A DNA stretch of 64,000 nt from Symbiodinium natans (Eukaryota > Sar > Dinophyceae > Suessiales > Symbiodiniaceae): NCBI GenBank assembly GCA_905221605.1, contig CAJNDS010001957.1, positions 196,438 through 260,437 of the forward strand. The letters are read 5' to 3'. Made by a program: the position numbers and the translations under genes. The notes below the pieces were generated by a model. That model was given only the letters and a program-made list of their open reading frames with translations. It was not told the DNA's origin and did not search any database. Shown piece after piece: positions 23,833 to 35,800 of this stretch. Each line of letters begins with the position of its first letter. The stretch's first letter is position 1.

Positions 23833-26800
23833 GGTACCCCCCCCAGTTATCCAAACCTTTTCTGCTGTTTTTCTTGTTCTGGCACTGCGTATTGCTTTCT
23901 GTTCGTTCGTGATTTGTTTTCTTTGTCCCAGCGTGTTAATTTATATTTTCTTTCTTTCTTTATATCTGGTTGCTTATGTATATGTAAATATTACACCAGT
24001 AGAGACCGGTACAAACCGGTACAAATCGGTACAAGTTGTACCGTTTTGTACCGGCTTGTACCGGCCCGTGTGTTTCGACAAGTTTAAGGATTTTAAGGGC
24101 TGTAGAAAATTTAAATGGGCCGGGCCTTTTCCCAAAATAACTATTTTGTTCAACATTTCAAGGATTACAGGAATTTCCGGGTTTTAAAAAATTCAAACGG
24201 GCCGGGCCTTTCCCAAAATATTTTATCTTGTTTCAAGATTTTACGGATTTTAAGCATTTAAGCGGCCTTTTACATTCCTTAAAACCCTTAAAACTTTGAA
24301 AGCCACAGGCCTTTCAAAATCTTAAGGAGCCTGAGGGTTTTAAAGAACTGAAGTGTCCTTTTCAATTCCCAAAAATCCTTAAAACTTTGAAAGGGGAACA
24401 GAACCATCAAACAGTACGTAAAGGTGAGTCGTACACAGGGCTATAAGGTTCTAATCCTTTCGGTAATGCCTCAACCTTACACCTTCGAACCCTATAAGCC
24501 TATAGGGTTTAAACCCGAATTATAGGGCTAACCCTGTGAAGGCTTTAGAGATAAACCTTGGAAAATCCTGAACCGTTAAACTTTATGGGGTTTAAAGGTT
24601 TAAAGACCTAAGGTCTGGGCATGTTTTCCTTCAGCCCCTATAGGGTTAAAGCTTTTAAGGCTTTTAGAACCCCATAGGCTTTGAGGGTTCTGACCCCAAA
24701 GGGCTTAGGATTTAGATTTAAATGCCTAAACCGTAAGCCCTTCTGGCTTGAACTCCATGGGCTTATAAACCTACCTTGAAGACCCCTAAACCTTTGAACC
24801 CGATACATGGTGTGGGTACTTATTCTGCTTCTTCTTTGCATTTCCACCAAGCCCTATAAACAGAGGCACAACCATATGGGGTTTTAGGTTTAGGGATTTA
24901 AGCCTCAAGCCTTATAGGGTTTTCAGGCTCTAATCCTGAAGGCAATGCCTAAACCTTAAGCCCTAAACTGTTGAACCCTATAGGCCTATAGGGTTCCAAC
25001 CCTATAGGGCATACTAGAGGGCTAACCCCGTGAGGGCGCTAGAGATAAACCTTGAAAAAGCCTAAGCCCTTAGACCTTATGGCGTTCAAAGGTGTAAAAA
25101 CTAAGGTCTGGGCACGTATACCTTCAGCGCCTATGGGGTTAAAACTTTTCAGCCTTGTAGAGCCCTGTAGGCTTCAGGGTTGTGACCCTAAAGAGTTCAG
25201 GTTTAGATGCCTAATTCGTAAACCCTTAAGGTTTAAACTCTGTGGGCTTAGGTTTAAATACCTAGATCTTAAATCTTCAAACCTATTTACCCTAGAGACT
25301 TTAAAGGTTAAGGGTTTAGGTGTGATTGCCTAACCTTGAAACTCTATGGATCTAAAGGTTCAGGTTTCAGGTTTAACCCTAAACCCTATCGGCTTTAAGC
25401 CTTTAACCCTATAGGGTTTCGGGGCCTCTCTTTTTATAAGACTTAAACCTTAACCGACAGGGTTCTGAGATAAGCCCCGAAAAAAAGCATTTACAAAGAC
25501 CAGGGAGCGGAGCGGAAGGGAGGGGAGTGGAGGAGGTCGCTGTGCCCAGTGTTTGGACAGATGGAGAGGACTCAACATCTCAAGGATTGCATACATTTAT
25601 GTTATGTAGAGGATTGGGTTATTCGGGGGGGGTGGGGAGGGGAGTTCAGAGGTCACCGCGGCCCGTGAACGATCTAATTGGCTCGCAACCACAAAAAACA
25701 TGGACAGCCACAAAAAGCGTGGATAACCCGGGGGGGGGGGGGGGGGGGTAGCACATATATATATATATACACATATACTATATGTAAATACACATCTACA
25801 TATATACATATATATGTATATATGTATATATGTGTGTGTTCCCCCCAAAAAGCACCTTCAAACCACGCAAAGCCTCAACACCGTGAGGGTTTTTAGAGAT
25901 GAACCCTGAAAAGCGTTAACCTTTAAACCCTATAGGGTTTAATGGTTCACAAACCTAAGGTCTGGGCAGAGCCCTATGAAGTTTTAGGGTTCTGACCCTA
26001 AAGGTTTAGGGTTTAGATATAAATGCCTCACCCTTAAACCCTAAGGTTTAAGCTTTATGGGCTTAGGTTTAAATGCCTAAATCTGAAACGCTGAACCTTT
26101 AAACCTCAACCCTATAGGGTTCAAAGGTTAAGGGTTTGGGTTTAATTGCCCTATACATGTTTAAGTGCGTAAATCTTAAACCCTAATCCTTTAAACCTAA
26201 GCCTATAGGGTTTCAAGGTTAAGGGTTTGCGCTTAATTGCTTCACCCGAAAGGGTTTTGGGGCTTCTCTTTAAAACCCTATACTCTTAACCGATTTACCG
26301 ATAGGCTTTAAAGAATTTGCGTTAAAAACCAGGGAGCGCAGTGGAGCGAAGGGCACCCATACTCCCTTTGTTTTGCCCAACCCTCGGTGTGGGGTTGTTA
26401 GATTTTAAACTCAACTCTGCTCCTCGCCCGGAACTCTTCTCCTCGCCCGGTCTACTCCTACTCCTCGATGATGCCTGGAGTGCCCAACTCTAGAGTGTCC
26501 CGGGAGTGCCCAACCCCAGAGTCTCCCTGGAGTGCCCAACCCCATATTCCTAGAGTGCCCCACCCAAAAGTGCCCCCGGAGTGCCCTGTGGCCAACCCAG
26601 GGGCCCAGCCCCGAGGCCCCCTGGAGTGCCCAGTCCCCGGAGTGCCCAGCCCCAGAGTATCTCTACCTCTCTAGGGTGGGGATGTTCGAAGTAAAATGTT
26701 TTTGGTTGTATTGGTTAGGGGGGATACATATCGTGCACACTGAAACCATCCGAGGCAAGAACGTCGTCCAGAGAGCCGAGATTGTAGATGGAGACGATGC

Positions 26801-29800
26801 CAGGCTCTCGGCTTCCAGCGCGTGACCTTCGCATTTGGGCTTAGGGTTTAGGGTTTATAAGGGTTTAGGGTTGAGGGTTTAGGGTTAATGTCCAACCCCA
26901 CAGCGGGTGCACTTTCACCCCATGGGACAATCACAGGGCTGCAAGGAATCATACATACGACCGTACGAAGAATAACTGATCCCGGTGCCCCTATTCAAGT
27001 GCCTTGATCCCCCCACAGAAAAAATGTCGCGCCGTGTGACGCGCCTCCTTCGCGGGCGATGCTTGGAACGCTGTCTCTTCGGGCTGAGCCGCCTGGGGCA
27101 AGGCAGAACCTTCTACAGCCCAGAGGCCTCGGATGGTTCAGGGTTGCTGAAATGGGGGTTTATGATAACAAGGGACCCCTAATATAGACCCCCAAATGGT
27201 AAATAGTGGGATGCCCTTATTTTAAGGGGCTGCGCCCATGGGCGGGCAGCGCACGCAGAAGCCCGGGGCGAGCAGTTTCTAAGCATGTTGAGGCCCCTAA
27301 ACTCCCTTAAAATCTCTAAGCGTTAAGTTTCTAAGCATTTTCAGGCCCCTAAACTCCCTTCAAATCTCTAAGCGTTTGAGGCTCCTAGACTCCCTTAACG
27401 TTTCTAAGCACTTTATAAGGCCCCTAAACTCCCTTTTTCCTAGCCCCGGGCTTAGACACGTCGCTTATGCCCGCCCTTTGGGGGGCATCATGCTCCTGAT
27501 GCGCCCCCGGGGTCCCGCCCCGGGAGCCGCTGATGCTCCTGATGCGCGCCTGGGGGTCCCGGGCTGGACCCGCTGATGCTCATGATGCGCGCCCTCTGGG
27601 GGCCTCCGTGGCGACGCAAAAAACCACGAAAAAAAAACCGTTCACCGGCGGCACGCGGGGGTCGGCGGCACTGGCGTCCGGCCTAATTCTGCTTCGCAGA
27701 AGGCCAGAGGCCAGCAAGGCTATTCCCGGGACGACCCGGGCTAAAAGGTCCGCATTTGCTCGGTCCTTTGGGGACCTCGCGCTGCCCGATTTAATGGCTA
27801 CCGCCAGTGCCGCCGACCCCAAAACCGCCAGAGTTCCGCGGAGCCACTTCACTGGGCACGAGAGTCTTGGAGGCAGTAAGAATGGCCCGAAACCCCAAAC
27901 CCCAAACCCCAAACCCCTCAAGCCCCCCAAGCACCAAATCCCAACCCTAAACCCTAAACCCGAAACCCTATAATGTGGTCTCCTGATTAGTGCGGGGCCC
28001 CCCTCCCCCCCCCCAAACTAAATCCACCCCCGTAATAGTGTCAAAAAAAAAGGGACCCCCCTAAACTAATTTTCGGTTCCGGCCCCCCCCCCCCCCCACC
28101 GGCTCCTCTTCATTTCCTCTTCGCTCCTCTTCCCTTTAGGGTTTAGGGTTTAGGGTTTAGGGTTTAGGGTTTAGGGTTTAGGGTTTAGGGTTTAGGGTTT
28201 AGGGTTTAGGGTTTAGGGTTTGGGACCAGGAGCCACGGGTCCATGAGAAGCATGAGGGGTAGGTCAAGGGGATGGAGAGTGGGAGCATGGGCCAAAGAAA
28301 AGTGAGTAGGCGGCGGAGGGCGGAGCGGGCGGAGCGGGCGGAGCGGGCGGAGGGCCCGGGCATGCACTGAGCCAATGGGGCCAGGAGCCATGGGTCCAGT
28401 GGGGGACGGGGTGCTTGGCAGCCATGCAGGTCGAGGGATGAATGGGGTGTGTGGGGGTGGGGGTTGGGGGTGGGGGTGGAGCCATGACGCCAGGAGCAAG
28501 GGGCCCATGACAAGCACGGGCGGCGGGGCAGGGTGCGTGCGGGGTGGGGGTGGGGGTTGCGGGTGGGGGTGGAGCAGCTCAAGGGATGAAGAATAGGACC
28601 AGGAGCCATGGGTCCATGAAAAGCATGGCGGGGTGCGTGGGGGGCTTGGGCAAGGGGAATGTATGCGGAGCGGGAAGGGCGGCAGCCACATCCATGGGCC
28701 GTGGACCATGAGCCAATGGGGCCAGGCCAGTGGGGGGCGGGGTGCGTGGGGGGTGGGGGTGGGGGCGGTGGGGGTGGGGTGGGGGTGGGGGTTTGGGGTG
28801 GGGGTGGAGCCATGGGGCCAGGAGCCATGGGCCATGGGTCCATGACAAGCGTGGGCGGCGGGGCAGGGTGCGTGCGGGGTGGGAGGGGTTGGGGGTGAGG
28901 GGCCATTTTTCGGACCAGCATTGGCAGCCATGCAGGTCGAGGGATGAAGAATGGGACCAGGAGCCATGGGTCCATGAGAAGCATGGCGGGGTGCGTGGGG
29001 GGCTTGGGCAAGGGAGGGAGTATGCGGAGCGGGAAGGGTAGAGGTGGTGGGGGTAGGGGCGGAGAAGCCACCTGCTTGGGCCGTGGACCACAAGGAATGG
29101 GGAGCCATGGGGCCAGGAGCCATGGGTGCGTGAGGGGTAAGGGGTAGGGAGCTGGGTCCATGAGGGGTAGGTCAAGGGGATGGAGAGTGGGAGCATGGGC
29201 GCCAGAGGGGAGTAGGCGGAGCTGGAAGGGCGGAGGGCGGAGCGGGCGGAGGGAGCGGAGCGGCGGAGGGCCCACTGGGGCCCTTTAAAGTCAGCTGAGA
29301 AGCCACATCCATGTGGACCATGAGGCAATGGGGCGGTGGGGGTGGGGGTGGGGGGGTTGGGGGTGGGGGTGGGGCCAGGAGCCATGGGTCCATGACAAGC
29401 GTGGGCGGCGGGGCAGGAGCCATGGGTCCATGAGAAGCATGGCGGGGTGCGTGGGGGGCTTGGGCAAGGGAGGGAGTATGCGGAGCGGGAAGGGTGGAGG
29501 TGGTGGGGGTAGGGGCGGAGAAGCCACCTGTGGACCATAATGAATGGGGAGCCATGGGGCCAGGAGCCATGGGTCCATGAGGGGCATGGGTGCGTGAGGG
29601 GTAAGGGGTAGGGAGCTGGGTCCATGAGGGGTAGGTCAAGGGGATGGAGAGTGGGAGCATGGGCCAGAGGGGAGTAGGCGGAGCTGGAAGGGCGGAGCGG
29701 GCGGAGGGCCCGGGCATGCACTGCCGCCCTTTAAAGTCAGCTGAGAAGCCACATCCATGGGCCGTGGACAGCCATGGGTCCAGTGGGGGGCGGGGTGCGT

Positions 29801-32800
29801 GGGGGGGGTGGGGTGGGGGTGGGGGTGGGGTGGGGGGGGTGGGGGTGGGGGTGGGGGTTTGGGGTGGGGGTGGAGCCATGGGCCAGGAGCCATGGGTCCA
29901 TGACAAGCGTGGGCGGCGGGGCAGGGTGCGTGCGGGGTGGGAGGGGTTGAGAAGCATGGCGGGGTGCGTCGGGGGCTTGGGAGAAGCATGGCGGGGTGCG
30001 TGGGGGGCTTGGGCAAGGGAGGGAGTGTGCGGAGCGGGAAGGGTAGAGGTGGTGGGGGTAGGGGCGGAGAGGGGTGGGGGTTTGGGGTGGGGGTGGAGCC
30101 ATGGGCCAGGAGCCATGGTCCATGACAAGCATGGGCAGGGTGCGTGCGGGGTGGGAGGGGTTGGGGGTGGGTCCATGAGAAGCATGGCGGCTTGGGCAGG
30201 AACCATGGGTCCATGAGGGGCATGGGTGCGTGAGGGGTAAGGGGTAGGGAGCTGGGTCCATGAGGGGTAGGTCAAGGGGATGGAGAGTGGGAGCATGGGC
30301 GCCAGAGGGGAGTAGGCGGAGCTGGAAGGGCGGAGGGCGGAGCGGGCGGAGCGAGCGGAGCGGGCGGAGGGCCCGGGCATGCACTGGGGCCCTTTAAAGT
30401 CAGCTGAGAAGCCACATCCATTGGCCGTGGACCATGAGCCAATGGGGCGGTGGGGGTGGGGGTGGGGGGGTTGGGGGTGGGGGTGGAGGCGTGGGCGGCG
30501 GGGCAGGGGTTGGGGGTGAGGGGCCATTTTTCGGACCAGCATTGGTAGCCATGCAGGTCGATGGGCAAGGGAGGGAGTATGCGGAGCGGGAAGGGTAGAG
30601 GTGGTGGGGGTAGGGGCGGAGAAGCCACCTGTGGACCATAATGAATGGGGAGCCATGGGGCCAGGAACCATGAGAGGCATGGGTGCGTGAGGGGAAGGGG
30701 TAGGGAGCTGGGTCCATGAGGGGTAGGTCAAGGGGATGGAGAGTGGGAGCATGGGCCAGAGGGGAGTAGGCAGAGCTGGAAGGGCGGAGGGCGGAGCGGG
30801 CGAGCGAGCGGAGGGCCAGGGCATGCACTGCGGCCCTTTAAAGTCAGCTGAGAAGCCACATCCATGGGCCGTGGACCATGGGCCAATGGGGCCAGGAGCC
30901 ATGAGTCCAGTGGGGGGCGGGGTGGGGGTGGGGGCGGTGGGGGTGGGGGTGGGGGTGGGGGTTTGGGGTGGGGGTGGAGCCCTGGCCAGTGGGCGGCGGG
31001 GCAGGGTGCGTGCGGGGGGTTGGGGGTGAGGGGCCATTTTTCGGACCGGCATTGGCAGCCATGCAGGTCGAGGGATGAAGAATGGGACCAGGAGCCCATG
31101 AGAAGCATGGCGGGGAGCGTGGGGGGCTTGGGCAAGGGAGGGAGTATGCGGAGCGGGGGAGAGGTGGTGGGGGTAGGGGCGGAGAAGCCACCTGCTTGGG
31201 CCGTGGACCACAAGGAATGGGGAGCCATGGGGCTAGGAGCCATGGGTCCATGAGGGGGTGCGTGAGGGGTAAGGGCAGCACAATGCTTTCAGAACCCGTG
31301 AAACCAGCGGAGATGCCATGTGAGGCTATGCAAGGGCAGTTTCGGCCTCGCTATGCTGGAGTAAAGGTTCGGCCTCGCCTCGGCTGAGGGAATGGATGGT
31401 TCGGCCTCGCCAAGGCTGAGGGAACAACAGAAGGGTTGCGAAAACGCCTCGCTGATGAAGAAGGTGCATGATGTTCCGGCCTCGCATCAGCTGAGGGAAG
31501 AATGATGGAATGGGCAGGCCGGGCACTTATTGGTCTGCCGGAATTGAGTCTGGGAGACTCTGGAAGCACTGCATGCAGCTTGGACGGCTGATGCTACTGG
31601 GCGCAAAGCGGTAAAGCAGCTTGAAGCATAGACTCCGCGGTGCCGGTGTGTCGGAGCAATTGATAGGTACAACCGCAGCCCAGCAGTGCTCAATCAAACA
31701 ATGCAACATTCGGCCTCGACTTTGGTCTGAGGGAATGTGAGCTATAAAGAGCAAACTCCAGAATATGGATGAGGGACACTGGCCAGGCATGGAGGCCAGC
31801 AAAGGGCAGGTACCAGCATTGCACTGGAGAAGCCTCGAGTCCCAATGGCAGTGAACTTTGTGGTGAGGAATACGTCGACTGGTAAGTAAGTGCGAGAAAG
31901 CCAGGGCGATTCTGGGGAGAACAGCAAGGCACGGTTAGTAAGTGCGAGAACACCGGAGCTGCTGAGAACCCTGGATTAGCCGGGACGTACTCCGTGGAGG
32001 ATTCGTTGTCACTGCTTTCAGAAATGCCCACAAGGACCAAGCATGCAGCTAACCCGTGGTCGCAGAGTGGGCCTCACTTCGGTTGAGGGTAATCGACTCC
32101 CAAGTGAGAGTATGGAGTTTTGGTGGCAAACAAGAGAGCCAGCCGACTGTCTTTGGAACAATGGCTACGGCTGGATTGGAGAATGTCAAGTCTCACAATG
32201 GATAGCGGCCTCGTACATAATATCCTCACAGGCAGGGTGGGTTTGACCTGGTAGTCGGCACCTTGCCCGGCCCCCTGTCAGGCGCCTGTACCGGCCACCT
32301 GTTGAAGGTGTGTGGCGTGGGGTCACCGGTGCGTAGCGGCGATTTCGGTCGCTTAGCGTCCTCCAGCCTAAAAAGGGGTATGTTTGGGCAGGTACTTCAC
32401 CTGTTCCTCCTGCTTGGCTCGTGTTGGAGATGTGTGAATCGAGGGCATGGATCCGTCAAGGTGAGATGACGAGAAAGTGCAGAATTGGGCCTCAATCAAT
32501 ATGGAACGGTCTATGGGGATTGACCACCCCGCTGGTAGAGGGATAGCGGCCGCTGAGAATCGGAGGGCATGGATCACCTCCCGGCAAAAGCCACAGGAAG
32601 TATGCCCTGTGCATGCAAGAGGCAGCCACCGTAACCAGAGTCCATGAAGCCTCGGGCCATGACCTGGTTTGAAGACATGTCCGGCCTCACTACGGTTGAG
32701 GGGTGTGGATGGAAGCACTCAGGACATGCAATGAGACTCGTAGAACGAGCATCTGGGTCTACAGGAATTGACCTCCATTCGGTTGAGGGATAGCGGCCTC

Positions 32801-35800
32801 CACGAACGAGGGCATGGATCACCTCCCGAATAGACAACACAAAGAATGTGCAAGCATACAGGCAATTTGCCTTGGCCAAAGTCTTCAAGCCAATGGCAAC
32901 GACTTGGTCAAAACGACATTCCGGCCTCACTTCGGTTGAGGGTAGCGGTACGTCAAAACCGAGGACAAGGAATGAGAGGGGGAACTTACCGGCAGTTTCA
33001 CCCCACAGTTTTAGTAAGCTTTTGTTTCACTTGAACCCACAGCCCCTTCGGGTGGCTACGCCTCGCAGCGTGCAGACGTGAGGGGTAAGGGGTAAGGAGC
33101 TGGGTCCATGAGGGGTAGGTCAAGGGGATGGAGAGTGGGAGCATGGGCGCCAGAGGGGAGTAGGCGGAGCTGGAAGGGCGGAGGGCGGAGCGGGCGGAGC
33201 GAGCGGAGCGGGCGGAGGGCCCGGGCATGCACTGCAGCCCTTTAAAGTCAGCTGAGAAGCCACATCCATGGGCCGTGGACCATGAGCCAATGGGGCGGTG
33301 GGGGTGGGGGTGTGGGTTTGGGGTGGGGGTGGAGGCATGGGGCCAGGAGCCATGGGTCCATGACAAGCGTGGGCGGCGGGGCGGGGTGGGGGGGGTTGGG
33401 GGTGAGGGGCCATGTTTCGGACCAGTATTGGCAGCCATGCAGGTCGAGGGATGAGGAATGGGACCAGGAGCCATGGGTCCATGAGAAGCATGGCGGGGTG
33501 CGTGGGGGGCTTGGGAGCGGGAAGGGTAGAGGTGGTGGGGGTAGGGGCGGAGAAGCCACCTCTGGACCATAATGAATGGGGAGCCATGGGGCCAGAGCCA
33601 TGGGTCCATGAGGGGCATGGGTGCGTGAGGGGTAAGGGGTAGGGTAGGTCAAGGGGATGGAGAGTGGGAGCATGGCCAGAGGGGAGTAGGCGGAGCTGGA
33701 AGGGCGGAGGGCGGAGCGGGCGGAGCGAGCGGAGCCGGCGGAGGGCACAGGCATGCACTGCGGCCCTTTAAAGTCAGCTGAGAAGCCACATCCATGGGCC
33801 GTGGACCATGAGCCAATGGGGCCAGGAGCCATGGGTCCAGTGGGGGGCGGGGTGCGTGGGGGGGGGTGGGGGTGGGGGTGGGGGTGGGGGTGGGGGTTTG
33901 GGGTGGGGGTGGAGCCATGGGGCCAGGAGCCATGGGAAGCGTGGGCGGCGGGGCAGGGTGCGTGCGGGGGAGAGGTTGGGGGAGCGGCCATTTTTCGGAC
34001 CAGCATTGGCAGCCATGCAGGTCGAGGCATGGGTCCATGAGAAGCATGGCGGGGTGCGTGGGGGGCTTGGGCAAGGGAGGGAGTATGCGGAGCGGGAAGG
34101 GCAGAGGTGGTGGGGGTAGGGGCGGAGAAGCCAGCTTTGGGCCGTGGATGACAAGGAATGGGGAGCCATGGAGGGGTAAGGGGTAGGGAGCTGGGTCCAT
34201 GAGGGGTAGGTCAAGGGGATGGAGAGTGGGAGCATGGGCGCCAGAGGGGAGTAGGCAGAGCTGGAAGGGCGGAGGGCGGAGCGGGCGGAGCGAGCGGAGC
34301 GGGCGGAGCATGCGCTGGGGCCCTTTGTCAGCTGAGAAGCCACATTCATGGGCCGTGGACCATGAGCCAATGGGGCGGTGGGGGTGGGGTGGAGCCATGG
34401 GGCCAGGAGCCATGGGTCCATGACAAGCGTGGGCGGCGGGGCAGGGTGCGTGCGGGGTGGGGGGGGTTGGGGGTGAGGGGCCATTTTTCGGGGGGGGTTG
34501 GGGGTGAGGGGCCATTTTTCGGACCAGTAAGGCAGCCATGCAGGTCGAGGGATGAGGAATGGGACCAGGAGCCATGGGAGCGGGAAGGGTAGAGGTGGTG
34601 GGGGTAGGGGCGGAGAAGCCACCTGTGGACCATAATGAATGGGGAGCCGAGCCATGGGTCCATGAGGGGCATGGGTGCGTGAGGGGTAAGGGAGGGTAGG
34701 TCAAGGGGATGGAGAGTGGGAGCATGGCCAGAGGGGAGTAGGCCTGGAAGCGGAGGGCGGAGCGGGCGGAGCGGGGCATGCACTGCGGCCCTTTAAAGTC
34801 AGCTGAGAAGCCACATCCATGGGCCGTGGACCATGAGCCAATGGGGCCAGGAGCCATGGGTCCAGTTGGGGGCGGGGTGCGTGGGGGGTGGGGGTGGGGG
34901 CGGTGGGGGTGGGGGTGGGGGTGGGGGTTTGGGGTGGGGGTGGAGCCATGGGGCCAGGAGCCATGGGTCCATGACAAGCGTGGGCGGCGGGGCAGGGCGG
35001 GGTGGGAGAGGTTGGGGGTGAGCGGCCATTTTTCCGACCAGCGTTGGCAGCCATGCAGGTCGAGGGATGGGTCCATGAGAAGCATGGCGGGGTGCGTGGG
35101 GGGCTTGGGCAAGGGAGGGAGTATGCGGAGCGGGAAGGGCAGAGGTGGTGGGGGTAGGGGCGGAGAAGCCAGCTTTGGGCCGTGGACCACAAGGAATGGG
35201 GAGCCATGGGGCCAGGAGCCATGGGTCCATGAGGGGCATGGGGGGAGCTGGGTCCATGATGGGTAGGTCAAGGGGATGGAGAGTGGGAGCATGGGTGCCA
35301 GAGGAGAGTGGCAGAGCTGGAAGGGCGGAGGGCGGAGCGGGCGGAGCGAGCGGAGCGGGTGGAGGGCCCGGGCATGCACTGGGGCCCTTTAAAGTCAGCT
35401 GAGAAGCCACATTCATGGGCCGTGGACCATGAGCCAATGGGGCGGTGGGGGTGGGGGTGGGGGTTGGGGGTGGGGGTGGAGCCATGGGGCCAGGAGCCAT
35501 GGGTCCATGACAAGCGTGGGCGGCGGGGCAGGGTGCGTGCGGGGTGGGGGGGGTTGGGGGTGAGGGGCCATTTTTCGGACCAGCGTTGGCAGCCATGCAG
35601 GTCGAGGGATGAAGAATGGGACCAGGAGCCATGGGTCCATGAGAAGCATGGCGGGGTGCGTGGGGGGCTTAGGGGAGGGAGTATGCGGAGCGGGAAGGGT
35701 AGAGGTGGTGGGGGTAGGGGCGGAGAAGCCACCTGCTTGGGCCGTGGACCACAAGGAATGGGGAGCCATGGGGCCAGGAGCCATGGGTCATGAGGGGCAT

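Larger units (their letters stand above)
23249..26718 (+). other. Helicase intron 16 (3.5 kb, GC-AG)
   Basis: The intron begins GC after LAGE and ends at TTAG before the exon reading GIHIVHTETIRG. It contains a telomere-like tract (23465-23548), AT-rich DNA with an (AT)n block, a GGTACAA-type hairpin near 24.0 kb, about 2 kb of degenerate telomere-derived sequence (24.2-26.3 kb), a poly-G plus (AT)n block at 25.73-25.85 kb and a GTGCCCA-type tandem repeat at 26.48-26.66 kb. No coding stretch was recognised in it. The boundary rests on frame and motif order only. Confidence 0.6.

Noticed and set aside
28199-31243. Long minus-strand frames (up to 679 codons) rich in Pro, His, Ser and Leu
   Set aside because: They run over the G-rich minisatellite, whose complement rarely forms stops. 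Several frames are open at once and the content follows repeat copy number, so no gene is called.
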